Origin: Viola odorata
Lineage: Eukaryota > Streptophyta > Magnoliopsida > Malpighiales > Violaceae
DNA: 64,000 nucleotides
Direction: 5' to 3'
Assembly: GCA_963691705.1 (NCBI GenBank)
Contig: OY829540.1
Location: 64,776,367 to 64,840,366, forward strand
Positions 25,710 to 38,689 of the stretch are shown one piece after another; the stretch's first letter is position 1; every line of letters starts with the position of its first letter. The position numbers were made by a program, and so were the translations under genes. The notes under the pieces are model-generated. The model saw only the letters and a list, made by a program, of their open reading frames with translations. It was not told where the DNA came from and did not search any database.

Positions 25710-26528
25710 CTAGTGGTTGAGAACATTGAGAAGGGAGACTCTGGATTTTACTAGTCTCCGATAGAAACATTCCAATACTTCCTCCATTTCTTGAATGCTG
25801 GATACTAATGCTTTAAGTCCTTTCTGAACATTTTGCACTTGAACAACATCATTCACTTTGCTTGACTTCAGGACAAGCAATTCGACATCGATCTTCTCGA
25901 CTTCACTGACTTGTGCATTGGTTTCACATGATACACGCTTTGATTGTGTCAATTTAGAGACAATCGAAAAGACATAAGACTTTCTTGATTTTGGCGGAGA
26001 AATGAAATACATGATGTCTTCAAACATTGCAACACTAATTCCTTCTACATTCCTTAGGATGTTGATTTCTTCTGATGAAGAAGATGCGAGATTCTTCTCT
26101 TTCCTCTTCAAATTCTTCAGATACTTGCTGATGTCTTTGTTCAAGTTTTTCCTAGCTGCCATGTACGCATCAATCTCTCTGGATTCTATGTTCTTTTTTC
26201 TCCGAAGAGATGATTCGAGTTCTTGCAAGCTTTCCTTTGCCTGTGAGAAAACATCTCTTGTGTTGCTGCACAAATCCAGAAACCTTAGTGACCCATTCAG
26301 TATCTCTTCTACGCATTCACTCTTTCCATTGCCAGAGAGATTCTGCTGTGTAAGCCGAAGCTGAAGGAAATCATCAACACACTCGTGTAAATCTTTTAGG
26401 CCGGCGAGTTTGTGGCATACCGAGGAGGACTGTGATGCCTTCAGATTGCACAACTGCTCCTCAATGCTTAGCGTTAGAGGATGAGATCTAGAGGGTAAGC
26501 TGATTGAACGAACATGACAAGATGCCAT
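25710..26528 (-). CDS. DUF241 family protein, copy 2 (intact)
   Basis: Uninterrupted single-exon gene of 272 residues in the plant DUF241 (BPS1-like) family. Features typical of the family are visible: a short basic N-terminus (SISLPSRSHPL), the block LGLKDLHECVDDFLQL-like segment (LKDLHECVDDFLQL), then helical, Glu/Lys-rich regions with ELESSLRRKK, and a C-terminal EVLECFYRRLVKSRVSLLNVL. No signal peptide or membrane segment is evident. It is the only intact member of a local tandem duplication (copy 1 at 23743-24557 is broken; only the flank of copy 3 remains). Its promoter region (26540-26700) is duplicated too. Molecular function is not established for this family as far as I know. Confidence 0.85.
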   Translation of the reverse strand: MASCHVRSISLPSRSHPLTLSIEEQLCNLKASQSSSVCHKLAGLKDLHECVDDFLQLRLTQQNLSGNGKSECVEEILNGSLRFLDLCSNTRDVFSQAKESLQELESSLRRKKNIESREIDAYMAARKNLNKDISKYLKNLKRKEKNLASSSSEEINILRNVEGISVAMFEDIMYFISPPKSRKSYVFSIVSKLTQSKRVSCETNAQVSEVEKIDVELLVLKSSKVNDVVQVQNVQKGLKALVSSIQEMEEVLECFYRRLVKSRVSLLNVLNH

Positions 26529-26611
26529 TTTAATCTTTATTATGAGTTTGGTAGTATATGAAGAATGTAAAGCTTTTCTTGGTTCGTCTCAAGCTACACC
26601 CATGAAGCCAT

Positions 26612-26619
26612 TATATATA
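26612..26619 (-). promoter_or_regulatory. TATA box of DUF241 copy 2
   Basis: TATATATA about 84 bp upstream of the start codon, in sequence duplicated from copy 1. Confidence 0.55.
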
Positions 26620-26689
26620 GAGGACCAAGAAAACTCTTAGGCATCCTATCCTTCCACATGGACATGTGCTGTCATGTGGAGTCTTGTAA

Positions 26690-27015
26690 TAGTTTCTGGC
26701 AATGTCTCATCGCTGTGACGGTTGCAGGATGAATTGTGCTATTAAAAAAATCTGACAGGTTAAAAAATTGATGTGCACGAGCAGCAATGCCTCCATGGCC
26801 ACAGACACAGATCTAATCATGCAAATAATGTTGTTATGGTGCGGACAGAATGCACCATTATCATCTTGTAATAATATGCTAATGATCAATAAACTAATGC
26901 AGGTTCTGCAGAGATTGCTTCCTGCTACATGAACACAAGTTGAAACATGAGGTATCTACTCCATTATGTAATTGCAGTGAATGCAATAAAATATAGAAGT
27001 GCACGGGTGTAAGGA
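26690..27015. repeat. Flank of a lost third DUF241 unit
   Basis: Matches the downstream flank of copies 1 and 2 (for example GTGCTATTAAAAAA then CTGACAGG). It ends abruptly near 27015 with no gene body beyond, suggesting that a third unit was deleted. Confidence 0.6.
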
Positions 27016-28279
27016 GCGCAACAGAATTTCAAGCTTTACAACCGGCTTCACGAGAAGGACATTCAAAGTGTATTTACGATTCTGGGGCCAGGGGTAATCT
27101 CAGTTTTTATTGCTAAGTAATTTCTAGATATTATTAAATATTTATTCATTGCTTTGTTTTCCAAAAAATAACAATTACTGTTTTCTGCAGCTATCACTAG
27201 CTAATTCAATTTTTCTGGCACACTCACACATGTTCTCAGTTCGCCTCCTCCTGGTCCTTTTCTGTACTGATTAGCTTCAAGGGCCGCATCGTCACATTGT
27301 CTTCATGATCCAATATCTGAAATTAAGAGTAAACATAATTTATAGCAATGAGAAGTGTGCATATGTTTCAACTTTCATGTCTCGGTTTTATATATTCGAG
27401 ATAGTAAAGTGAAATAAAGTAAGGATGGAAAAAAGAAAAGAATACAAAAGTCAAAGGCTGTAGAGTCTGTAGAGTTCCAGCCCACTCATTGAAAAAAGGC
27501 GAAGAGCCCAGAGCTTCAATATACAACCAAACCCCAAAAAACAAAAGGCTGGTGCAAATAAATTCGAAAAACCTAGCAGGCAAAGCCGCAAAGGGACACA
27601 TTACAGTAGAACTTCAGCTAACCCGTGATTAATACTCTTATCAATTTATCACGTGAAAGAATTATTTAATCAAAGTATTCATACTGAATTCACAAGAATG
27701 TAAGAAATAAAAGATTTGGAGACTTACGTGGCAATGGTACACGTAGCCAGGCTCACCAGTTGCATCGAAAGGGTATGACGCATTGGAATGTATGTAACCA
27801 AACTTGACCAGTATTTTCGTCACATATCCGGGAGCCATCTTGTACACGTTCTTCCACCCTTTCTCGTGCGCCACCACCTCTGTTTTCCTGCCACGTGCAT
27901 ACTTCTGGATCTTGCAAGTCAACGCATTGTTGAATTTCGTCATACAAGCCTTGAATTTCTGCAAGTCCACCAGCTCCGTTTGATCCATCACCACAAACAA
28001 ACCCAAGTGGATGTGCAGCGGATGATTGTCCTCTGTCAGATTGATCACGTACCACACCTCACTGGTCCCCACTTTCGGAGTCTCGGTTGCTGGCTCATCG
28101 TACGATTTTCCGTTGATGTAGAGATGGGTCGGCTCATCGATGGCACTGACGTATTCGTACATGGCAATGTACCGTGTGTGCGATGCACTGGATACATCCG
28201 GAGAAACATGCTTGGTTAGCTTGCTGGGTACCCGACCCGAATCCATTTCACGGTGCTTTTTTATAACTAGGTTATTTTG

Positions 28280-28299
28280 GCACGTGGCGTTGCACGTGC
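28280..28299 (-). repeat. Helitron 3' hairpin
   Basis: A 7-bp perfect stem (GCACGTG/CACGTGC) with a 6-nt loop, 12 bp from the terminal CTAG. This is the termination signal for rolling-circle transposition in this class. Confidence 0.85.
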
Positions 28300-29328
28300 G
28301 AATTTATTTAAAAATATTGAAATATAAAATTTATGTACAAAAGAGTATTTCACACAAATATATTTTTGGTATAATATAAATTTTTTTAATAATGTTTCCG
28401 GAAATAGGATTAACATAATTTTTTACTATGGTACTTAAATATATTTGTATTGTTATTAATGTTCTAATGCAAGTGTCGACGAAAAAATCTTGTATTAATT
28501 CTGAAATAATTAATTTTAAGCTCTTAGAATTAAAACAATTTTAACTCAATTAAGTAAATTACTTTTACAAATTAAAATTTAAATGTTTAAAATGATGTTT
28601 CATATTATTTTTATTTAAGTTCTCCAAATATAGTAAATAATTATGCAATTATTTAAAAACAACCACTAATGATTTTTTCTTTAAAGATTCAAACTCAATA
28701 AAAAATTAAGTTTAATATTTAATTAAAAATTATGATTTAAGTAAATGTACAAACTATTTTTCTTCATGTTTATGTATGAAAAAAAATTACATAATTAGCT
28801 AAGAAAAAATAATTCCTTATCATTACAAATTTTACGAAATCAAACTTATGTAACTTAATATTTGTGTATATATATATTTTTAAGAATAATACGTTATAAA
28901 AGGATTTCATAGTTTTTTTTATTGAAAAATAGTTTATTGAGGTAAAATAATTTCTTGTTTATTTTAAATATTTTTTATATAGATTTTTTATTTTTAACTA
29001 AAAATAATTATCACTTTCCACTTTGTTTTTTTTTTCCTTTTCTCTCTCATTTTTTTCTAGTTCTTATTCTAACAACAACAATAATAATTAAAAATAATAG
29101 TCTAAAATTAATTGTGATTATAATTTAATAAAAGGAAGAATTTTATTACTATATTTATCCTTTATTTTTTTCTTCTTTTCGTAATAAGATCATATTTTGT
29201 TATCTTTTGAAAGAAAAAATATATTTTCTTAATCTGTTGGATTAGAATAATAATAGTAGTAATAGTTATTAGTCATGAAACTATTATTACTATTATAAAT
29301 AAATAAACTATTCCAATTTTAAAATATA

Positions 29329-29468
29329 CTCCCTCCGGTCTTTTTTAAATGTCGCGCATGCATTTCAACGTACTTCCGAAAAAAATTACAAAATTTTTTG
29401 GGGTCAAATAGTGAGTCATCCGGCCTCCTCGATATGCGCGAATGACGTTTAATAAGGACCGGAGGGAG
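29329..29468. mobile_element. Stowaway-like MITE nested in the Helitron
   Basis: 140 bp, termini CTCCCTCCGGTC and GACCGGAGGGAG, flanked by TA at 29327-29328 and 29469-29470. It inserted into the Helitron or was carried by it. Confidence 0.88.
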
Positions 29469-32400
29469 TATTTTATTAGATTAGGATGATAATAACGTTA
29501 GGAGATTTATGTATCTCATTTAATCTATAACTTTTGGCTCTTGTTTTTGCTATAACTTATGGCTTAGAACATGATTTCTTATTTAATTTTCTTAATTATA
29601 TCAACTTCATCAACATTTGTCACTCGCATTAAAAATCCATGAGTAAAATCTTTTGTGTACTTTTACAGCAGTCTATTAGGTTACACAAATTTAATCTCAT
29701 CCATTTGTTATTAATTGAAAAACTAATTTAACTTTAAGGTTTAAGGACTTTAAGTTTACGATAAATATTTATTTAATTATTTTAGGTATAATGATAACTT
29801 ATAAATTAGTAACTACCTATTAATCAATTTATTTTATTGTTGTTTTTTATATATGACTCAGGCATATTGAATTGCACGTTTTTTTTATAGACAGATGTGA
29901 GATTTAGACTTGTGTCATTTAATTTTAATTTTTAATTTAAAGATTCAAAAGGTTACTCATTGTAACTTTATTTTATCTCAAAGTTAATTTAACTTTAACG
30001 TTCTAACGACTTTAAGTTTATAATAAATATTTATTTAATATATTTTATGTACCTATCGGATATTATCTTGATGACGTACATTATATGGTCTATCCATGAT
30101 ATTATAATGATAACTAACAATATAAGCAATTTTTTTTTAAAAAAAGTCTTATTACTTTACCTTGCACATATTTTAGAGTAAACTACATAATTTATTTTAT
30201 ATTTTCAAAAATCTTTCACTTGGGACACTATAGTTTTAAGACTTACATTAGAAACCCTATAATATCCTAAAACATTTTAATATAACATTATAAGTGGTTA
30301 AAAAATAAAAAATAAATAGTAAAAAGTTGAAAAAAATTATAAATATTGGAGGAAAATGTATAACTATAACTATTTGATGATTAGATTTTAAAATATTAAT
30401 TTTCAGTATTTCTTTTAAATTATCTAACTTAATCCTTTTATATTGTTCAAACTCATTAATCAACTTTTGTCACTAAATTAATTTTAGGAAAGGTTATAAA
30501 TTCTCTTTTTATTTGTTACTTAGAGTTGTTTTATGATTTTCTTAACTTTAAATATATTTTTTCTGAAAAAATAAACCATTTACTGCCTTCAAATTATAGT
30601 TAAATAATTAAAATAAAATAAATACTATTAACCCATGTAGAAAATATTTTATGTACAATATATAATATTTCTTTCATAAAAATAAAATTAATGTAAATTA
30701 TTTTGATAATATATGGATAATATTTTCAATACTTGTAAATAAACTTCTCAATTATTCTCATAAATATTGTTCTTTATTTTACTATATAATTTATGTTAGA
30801 AACAGTATAAATATTACCATTTATTTGTCACTTTTATCTAGTTTATGTTTCTTTAACACTTTTAAAATCAATCCCTTTACTAAATTAAAATAATAAAATA
30901 AAATAATAAATATTAACTCGAATAAAGAATATTATTTTTAAAATAATATAATAATACTTAAAATAATTTAGATTTAAAAATAGATTAAGATATATTTTTT
31001 ACATTTAACAAATAATTTACATTTAAAAATAGATTAACTTATATTTTACTCATTGTAACTATTTTCCAATTCCATACTGTTAAGGATATTTCTGATATTG
31101 TAGCTCCATCAGTACATTATATAAATTGATCTCCCACAACCTCTTTGAATATAGTGAGGAACTTGTTGGTAATCAACCAAGGAAATATTTTTATCACCCA
31201 TGCCAATTTCACAAAGAATGATATATTTTAAAAATATATAAAAGTAAGAGTTCGCAAGAATAATTTCATAGGAAGATAGTTTCGACATTTAACATATTTT
31301 GGTTATTCAATAAATTATCTTTCTCTTTTGTATTTTAGCATTTCAATTATTAAATTATTTAAATATTTTTTTGTTAATTATAATTTAATATTATAATGTG
31401 AATATTTCATAATATAAAATCACCTTCTTTCATTTTTCATACTATCAAAAAAATATTTAATATAAATTTAAAGTCTAAAGAATTAGTTTAATATACACTC
31501 ATTATTCATAACTTTAATAATAAGTCATTTAAAAAATATATATAGTTTATACAAATATAATTTATTTTTGCTAACTTTTTTAACTCACACCAAGTATATT
31601 TTTCTATCAGAAATTATTTAATAATTTCAAATTCTTACTAAAAATTACATATATAATAATTATTTATTAATTAAATAAATGGTCATTTAATAATAAAAAT
31701 AAAAGTGCATTACTTAATTGAAAAATTAATTTATAATTTTGTTCACTTTCTAATTTACTATTATTAATGTTATTTTAAAATATTTTTATAAGCTACTGTC
31801 ATGTGATTTTTTAAGAGACTAACGAATGTAGTAGACTCGATTTTCTTTCCACTTTTGCCATATAGAAAAGATATAATTTTTTTTATTTTAAAGTTTGTGT
31901 TGTTGTTGTTGTTTAGCTTGAAATTGAAAACATTATCTAGTTTTTATATAAAAAATATATAAAAATCTCAAGAAAATACATTTACGTAATCATTAAACAT
32001 ATACTCAAAATATTTATTTTGTAACATTTTATTTATTTATTACATAATAATAAAAAAATTATTAACTTTATTGATTAAAAATTTAAATATATTTTTAGGT
32101 AAACTATATAAAGAAACCCTAAAGTTTACAAAATCTCCCACTTTGAACTCCATAGTCTTGAAATTTGCAATATAAACCTGCAATAAAGTTGCAATTTTGG
32201 TCTTTCTAATAGTTTGAGAATTAAAAATTGATAAAAATATTATTAAGTTATTTAATTATTTTATCAATCACTAATTATTTTAATTTGTTAAAATATATTT
32301 ATTAATTTGTTAAGAGTGATATATAGGGAATTTACTATGACATTTATGATACAAATTCAGAACATTTAATTACAAATTAGATTAATTCCTCTCTATTCTT

Positions 32401-33339
32401 CCTCTAATTTTTGCATAAATATGATCTCATTTTTTGTTTGAATTTTAATCTCCTATTCTAACAAAGTCATTCATGTCATCAAATAAACTAAAGTTTGCTT
32501 TGTTGTCAATAACGTGAGCTTAAATTATTTTAAAATAAATTTAGTTTTATTAATAGATTTATTAATAAATGACATTATTGAATATAATGGTTGATTTGAG
32601 CTAATTAAAAATACATGAACTTATTTGATATTAGTTGGAAATGCATAGGCAAGTGCAAAATATTAATTATAAAGATTGATCGCTCCTTCTTCCAAATTCT
32701 TGCAAATAAGAACTTGGATATCTATGTACAACATTCAGAGTCGTAAGCAACGAAATAACTCAGGATCTTCTTTTCTAATTGGCTCACTTAAATTGCTATT
32801 TGCTTTTCATTTCTGTTTATGAGATTAGTTACTACCTATATCTTTAAAAAAAATTAACATACCATTGAAACAGTATACAAAATAATCAGGACATAGAATT
32901 GTTAAGTTTATATTCCCAATTTTGACTCAATTGAGTATCATATATATGGATTTCTCTAAAAAATTGCATATGTTTTGACCAGAGAAAAAAACCTTAAAAT
33001 CAATCCGGATATTCAAAATTAGTTTATAAAAATTAACTTGAACATGGATTTCCTCAAGGAGTTGTATATGCTTTGTTTTTTAAAAATAAATTGAATAAAA
33101 CGTTGTATATGACTATATGTTAATTAGGTTAGGCTAGTTATAGAGAAAAATTAAAAATTAAGCAATACCAAATCTAATTACCACTAAGAAATATAATGGA
33201 GAAGTTGAATGTATATTGGTTTATGATCGAGGAATTACTTAATGTAAATAAAAAAATCAATTGATATTAATTATTAAACACAAACAATAAAATAAATTAT
33301 TTTAAAAAAAAACTGAAGATCAATCAGTAAATGAAACCC

Positions 33340-33465
33340 CGCAAATATGAGTGGAATTTTCAATATACACCAGCCTACACTCAAGTGCCGCAGATGTTCA
33401 AATGAAAACAGAGATGATGGTAACTTGCACAGCCCCACGGAAGGATCAAAAAAATCCAGTTGCAT
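33340..33465 (-). pseudogene. Captured F-box/FBD/LRR gene fragment in the Helitron
   Basis: The minus strand reads LCKLPSSLFSFEHLRHLSV followed by CILKIPLIFAGFHLLIDLQ. The pattern LPSxLFSxxxLxxLxLxxC...PxxFxGFxxLxxL is the leucine-rich repeat segment of plant F-box/FBD/LRR proteins. Only about 40 residues are present, with no F-box or FBD, so this is a gene fragment of the kind Helitrons are known to capture. Confidence 0.65.
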
Positions 33466-34352
33466 CCATAATAATTGATAAAATCTTTAATTAAACCGAT
33501 AATTAATGAAGTGAAATTGAAAATACTTGGTATCTTTAGTGTAAAGTCGTTGGATTTTGATTAAAGCTGTTGGTCATTGAATGCAGGAGAATCCCTAAAT
33601 AGATGCTTTGTAGTTTAGGGTTTAATAGGTAGGTTAATTAATTAAATAAATGGTTGAATAATAGATTTTTTCAATTTTAATAAATAGGTAATTTTAAAAA
33701 TTAAAAGTCTATTACACCCTTAAATTTTTTAATGGATTAAGGATATAATAGTAATTTAAAGGAATAAGCTCCTTCGTGCTTTTTATATAGTATAGATAAA
33801 CTTCTATGACTTTTCCGTTAAATTTATTGACCGGGTCTCCTGACGGGTAAGGATACGGTGCATCGTTGGCTAAGATAACAGTGTTTGACTTTGACTCTGA
33901 AAAGTCAACTATCACGTCAGCGATCTCTGATGGGGCCAGGAGTGTTTCGTTGCTCATCACCGGCGCTGCGAGATATGCTGAGTCAGATCCCACGTGGATG
34001 AATCTCAGACCGTCGGTGAAAAAAAATCGGAAGAATCTAGCATTGCTGGTGTTGATGATGCGAAACCTGTATTTACGACGTCGTACAATCATACGTGGCC
34101 ATGCTTTTCCATTGACTATGATCGCATCGCCAAAATATTCAGGCTGCCACTGAGGATGTATAGAAGGGTTGTTTCCGGTGGAATTCATGTATATGGAACC
34201 GTCGGTGCGGAAACCACGATCGAACACGACCAATGTCCGATCGAACTCATCACCGGATGGAAGTCCAAGCGGGTGTTCCACATCAGCATGGCGGATGATG
34301 TAGGCCCCAACCAAACCTGCTAAAAGGTTGACCCTGGTCAACCCCATGGCAT

Positions 34353-37300
34353 TGTCGCGCCGTCGCGAGCGAAAATTCGGGACGCAAATGAAAACACATA
34401 TCAATGAAGTCGCCACCCTATTTTTTCTAAGGTTTAGGGAAACCTAAAAGTCTGAAAAAGAAGAAGAAAATAAAACAAAAACTAAGGCACAAATAAAAAG
34501 GGTCTAAACCCGAGAACAACGGTTCGGGGTCGTTTTATGGACTTGGGAAGGTGTGAGGCACCCAAGTCTCATCCTAAAAAGGTTACCGGTTCTAAAAAGA
34601 GGTGTTTTAAAATCATGTTAAAAACAAGTAATTTGGGGCCCTCAGGGGGGATCGTCGCTTTAATTCTTTAGTTGGTTCGGTTGATTTTATCCTAATTATT
34701 GTCGAGTTGTTAAAAAGAAAATAAACATTTTATCCTCTAAAAAAGAAAAAGGTCGGTTTGCATACCTATTCCGGTTATATTTAATCGAGTTCAAAAATTA
34801 GTCAGATTACATGCAAGATTGATTAAGTGAAATTACTACCATTTTATTATTAATCTTTACTAAAGCGACGACCCTAGTAAATCATAGACGAATCACGGCG
34901 ATCGAAATCACTATCATCACAGATGAGTTACTACATCATCGGGCAAATGCATATGATTAATCCTATTTACTAGGTGATTCTAAGCATGCATAGACTAGCA
35001 AAGTACCATTTATATGAATGCGAGAAAACACGTTGAAAAGAGAAAAACTGGGAAGTGGGGTCGAAGCCGCGCACATAACACATTCGTCAAAGATAACATT
35101 AATACATCCATGAGCATAAAGTAAATATCAAGGGATTGCTAAATTTAAACGATCACGCAACATTAAAGATTTAAATCTCATTTTAGAAGGTAGCTCTAAT
35201 GATAAGGGGGATTAAATATGGAGATATTTTCTACGAGTTGGGCTTAGAGCCCATTTACTATCTTTCCGCTTTCAAATGATTATTTTCTTTGGTGATTTAC
35301 TATCTTAAATTTTTTGAGGGAACCTGAGTTATTGGAAAAGATTTAAATCCTATTGTTTTGATTACTACTTTGTTTATTTTTTTCTTTGATTGATTTTATT
35401 CATTTTTTATTTTTAGGGATTTATTTAAGATTTGAGGATTTTAGTAATTAATAATCATGCACTTAGATTAAAGCGTGATGTTTGATTACTAGTCCTATTT
35501 AAATTTCATGCATTTAATAAAATAAACGTGGAGTAATTACTAAGCCTAGTTCATTCAAGCAAGGGTCGATTTGGAGTGAAATTATTAAAGGGAGTTATTA
35601 ATAAAAATTAATTCTCATGCAATCAAATTGATTTTAATACTAAGAATTTTAAATAATCATGCATACAAATATATACAAAAATCATCGAATAAATAAAAGG
35701 GTGAGGAAAGTGTACTTGAAGGCGAATATCAATTAATTCTAACCTACAAAACCGAGGTTAGTTGCACAAGCAATAAATAATTTAGCAATTCAAATAAATG
35801 AGGAGTGAGCTCTAAAGCTCGAGTTTGGAAAATCGTCACCAATATTGAAGTCGGTGAAGCATCCGATACCTTCTCGTTCCTCCCGTATGTACCTGAAAAG
35901 GACGCCGGGGGGTTCCCCGGCGTATACACTCCGACGATCAAGTCAGTCGAAAGTCATTACGAATGCATAATAAAATATAATATTAATGCACATAAATATA
36001 TCCATATTTGATGCATATAATGCAGAAATAAAAATCTATTCGTGGAGTCAAAGCTGCACACGAGCGAGCATAAAATTAAATCACTCATCGGCGTAAGCAT
36101 CATGCAAGCAGATTAATTCGAATTCTAACGATTCTAAATAATCATGCATGCGATTGGATAACAAATTAAATTCACAATTTTAACAAAGGAGTAGTGAGCT
36201 CTAAAGCTCGAGTTTAGAAAAATGTCACCGATATTGAAGATGGTGAAATATTCGATCAGGCCGGTAATAGCGGACTCGGTACCTGCAAAAAAGCGAAGAA
36301 ATAGTTAGTACGCGATTTTAATTAAACGGGCTTGGGCCGCAGCCCATTTTCCCCTTCATTTCCTTGGTTGGGCCGAAGCCCAACCCTCTCATTTTCCTTG
36401 TCAAAACGACAAGGTTTTCTTCTCTTCTCCTCTATTTCTTTCTTTTCTCCTTTTTAGGGCTGCACGCAGCCCTTTCTCTTCTTTCTCTTCTTTTGTTTCT
36501 TTTCTTTTTATTATTTCTTTGTTATTCCGGCCAAGGAGTGGTGGTTTGATGCGGCGGTGGCTTGGCAGGCGGGCATCAACGGCGAGCAGCGGTGGCGATG
36601 GAGGCTCGGCGGTGGGCAGCAGCGATGACGATGAAGTCGGCGAGGTGAGGATGTTTGGGAGATGAGTCGGGTTTGGGTGATTTGGGTTGTGGGTGATTCG
36701 GGTTGTGATGAATCGGGTTTGGGTTTGAATTTGTTGGATTTTGGTGGTTGGTGCAGTCTTGGTGGTGATCGGATTCAGTAATGGATGGCCGGATGTGGGT
36801 GTGGGTGCTGATTTTTTGGGTTGGATTTCGGTTTAGGTGGTTGTGATAGGTTTTGGCGGTTTAGTGGCGATGGGTGATTCGGGTGTTTGGCAGTGGTGAT
36901 AGCTCGGGTTTGGTGACCGTTTTGGTGGTGGTTAGTGGTTTGGCCGGCGATGAGGTGGTAGTTGGCGAAGGCTGCAGTTGATTTCGGTTACTGGTTGGAG
37001 CTGCGGTGAGTAGCGACGGCAGTGAGGGGTTGAGTGATCGGGTTCAGAGATGAGCAGCCGGGCGGGTTGGGAGTATTTGGCTGAGGTTTGATTTCGGGTT
37101 GTTTTAATTTGCAGGGAGGTTGGATTAATTGGGATTAATTTCTAGTTTGTTTGGTTTGATTTGGATTTTTGGCAGAGATGGATTTAATTTGGGCAGAAGG
37201 ATGGATTTAATTTTGGCAGAGGGATTCGGATTTGGAATTAATTCGGCCGAGGGATGGATTTGGCAGGGGATTGAATTTGGATTTGTGATGGCCGCCCCCC

Positions 37301-37667
37301 TCCCGATTGAAATGGCATGGTGTGCTTATAATGGATCCAATTGATCCGTTGTATTTTTTGAAAGAAAATGGAGAAGGTGTCCGTTGGTGTCTTTGAAAAA
37401 AAAGGATGAGTGTGTTGGCTTTATTTTGAAAATGGAGGAGATGAGTCGTTGTGTGTGCACGGGAAAAAGTATTTATTTTTGTTCGAACCAACGGTCCGAA
37501 AAATCTCGTTTAAAATCGATAAAAACTCGAACGAAAAAAATAATAAAAATACGAATAAAGCGAAATAATATAAAATGACACGAATAATAATAATTAGTAA
37601 AAACGTGGAAATGTCATGATAAATAGTGATGATTTAAATTACTCGTGTCAAAAATCGGGTAGCAACA
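34353..37667 (-). repeat. 3' LTR of the Tat/Ogre-like element (full length, 3315 bp)
   Basis: Starts (plus strand) TGTCGCGCCG and ends GGTAGCAACA. It contains a 1285-bp segment (34869-36153) absent from the other LTR, bordered by GCGA at both ends. Two related blocks starting GAGCTCTAAAGCTCGAGTTT (about 35815 and 36197) form an internal duplication. Confidence 0.9.
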
Positions 37668-37954
37668 GTTGCCCCCTCTTTACTGTCTTATCAAAAATAA
37701 AGTGTAACTAAAATTTTTGATGAGCAGTAAAGAAGGTTGCCCCAGTGCCACGAATGTTTTAGATGCAAAATGATATGTGAGGACATAAAAGAAAATGGCT
37801 CCATTTGGATACCATGATGCAGAAATGTAAATAGCGAAAATGTGATCTTACCTCCACTCGGACGTCTTGCAGAAATATAAATTGCGTAAATGTAAACGTA
37901 CCTCAATTTGGATGTTGGCGCGGGAATTTAAATTGCACGAAAAAAAATTCAGCT

Positions 37955-38620
37955 CCAATCGGACGCTGATGGCTCCACTCGGATGCCTTGTAGGAATGTA
38001 AAATGCGGCTTCACTCGGACGTCTCCCCTCGAATACCGCAATGCATAAACATAAATCCAGCTCTACTCAGACGCTGGTGGCTCCACTCGGATGCCTTGCA
38101 AACTTCAGTCCCACTCGGACACTGATGACTCCACTCGGACGTCTTAAAATAACGGCTCTACTCAGATACCGACAACTCCACTCGGACGTTGGACAATTCA
38201 GCTCTACTCAGACGCTGATGGCTCCACTCGGATGCCTAAAAATTCAGTTCCACTCGGTACACTGATGACTCCATTCGGATGCCTAAAACTCAATTCCACT
38301 CGGTACACTGAGGACTCCACTCGGATGCCTAAAACTCAGTTCCACTCGGACACTGATGACTCCATTCGGATGCCTAAAACTCAGTTCCACTCGGTACACT
38401 GATGACTCCACTCGGATACCTAAAACTCAGTTCCACTCGGACACTGACGACTCCACTCGGATGTCTTACAGAAAGTAAAATGCGGATTCACTCGGACGTC
38501 TCCCCTCGAATTCCGCGATGCATAAATGTAAATCCAGCCCTACTCAGACGCTGGTGGCTCCACTCGGATGCCTAAAAATTTTAGTTCCACTCGGACACTG
38601 ATGACTCCACTTGGATGTTG
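37955..38620. repeat. Minisatellite A in the Tat element
   Basis: About 0.65 kb of short units built on CTCCACTCGGATGCC alternating with TTCCACTCGGACACTGATGA. It lies between the pol remnant and the 3' LTR, where Tat/Ogre elements often carry variable tandem repeats. Confidence 0.85.
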
Positions 38621-38689
38621 ATAATCATGACTGATTCTGCAAAACAAAGGTTAAATTTCTCTTGCCAGTATCATCATTTACATATTGAA

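Larger units (their letters stand above)
28267..33796 (-). mobile_element. Non-autonomous Helitron (5.5 kb)
   Basis: Read on the minus strand it begins TCTATACTATAT (33796) and ends CTAG (28267). About 12 bp before the end is a hairpin: GCACGTG, a 6-nt loop, then CACGTGC (28299-28280). It sits exactly between host A (33797) and host T (28266), without target duplication. These are the defining Helitron features. The interior is very AT-rich with no Rep or helicase frame, so it is non-autonomous. It contains a Stowaway-like MITE (29329-29468) and a captured F-box/LRR fragment (33340-33465). It interrupts the LPR gene coding sequence. Confidence 0.88.

Noticed and set aside
36364..37578. Several small open frames, repeated exactly at 43528-44742
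   Set aside because: They lie within the two LTRs of the Tat-like element; the duplication reflects the LTRs, not genes.
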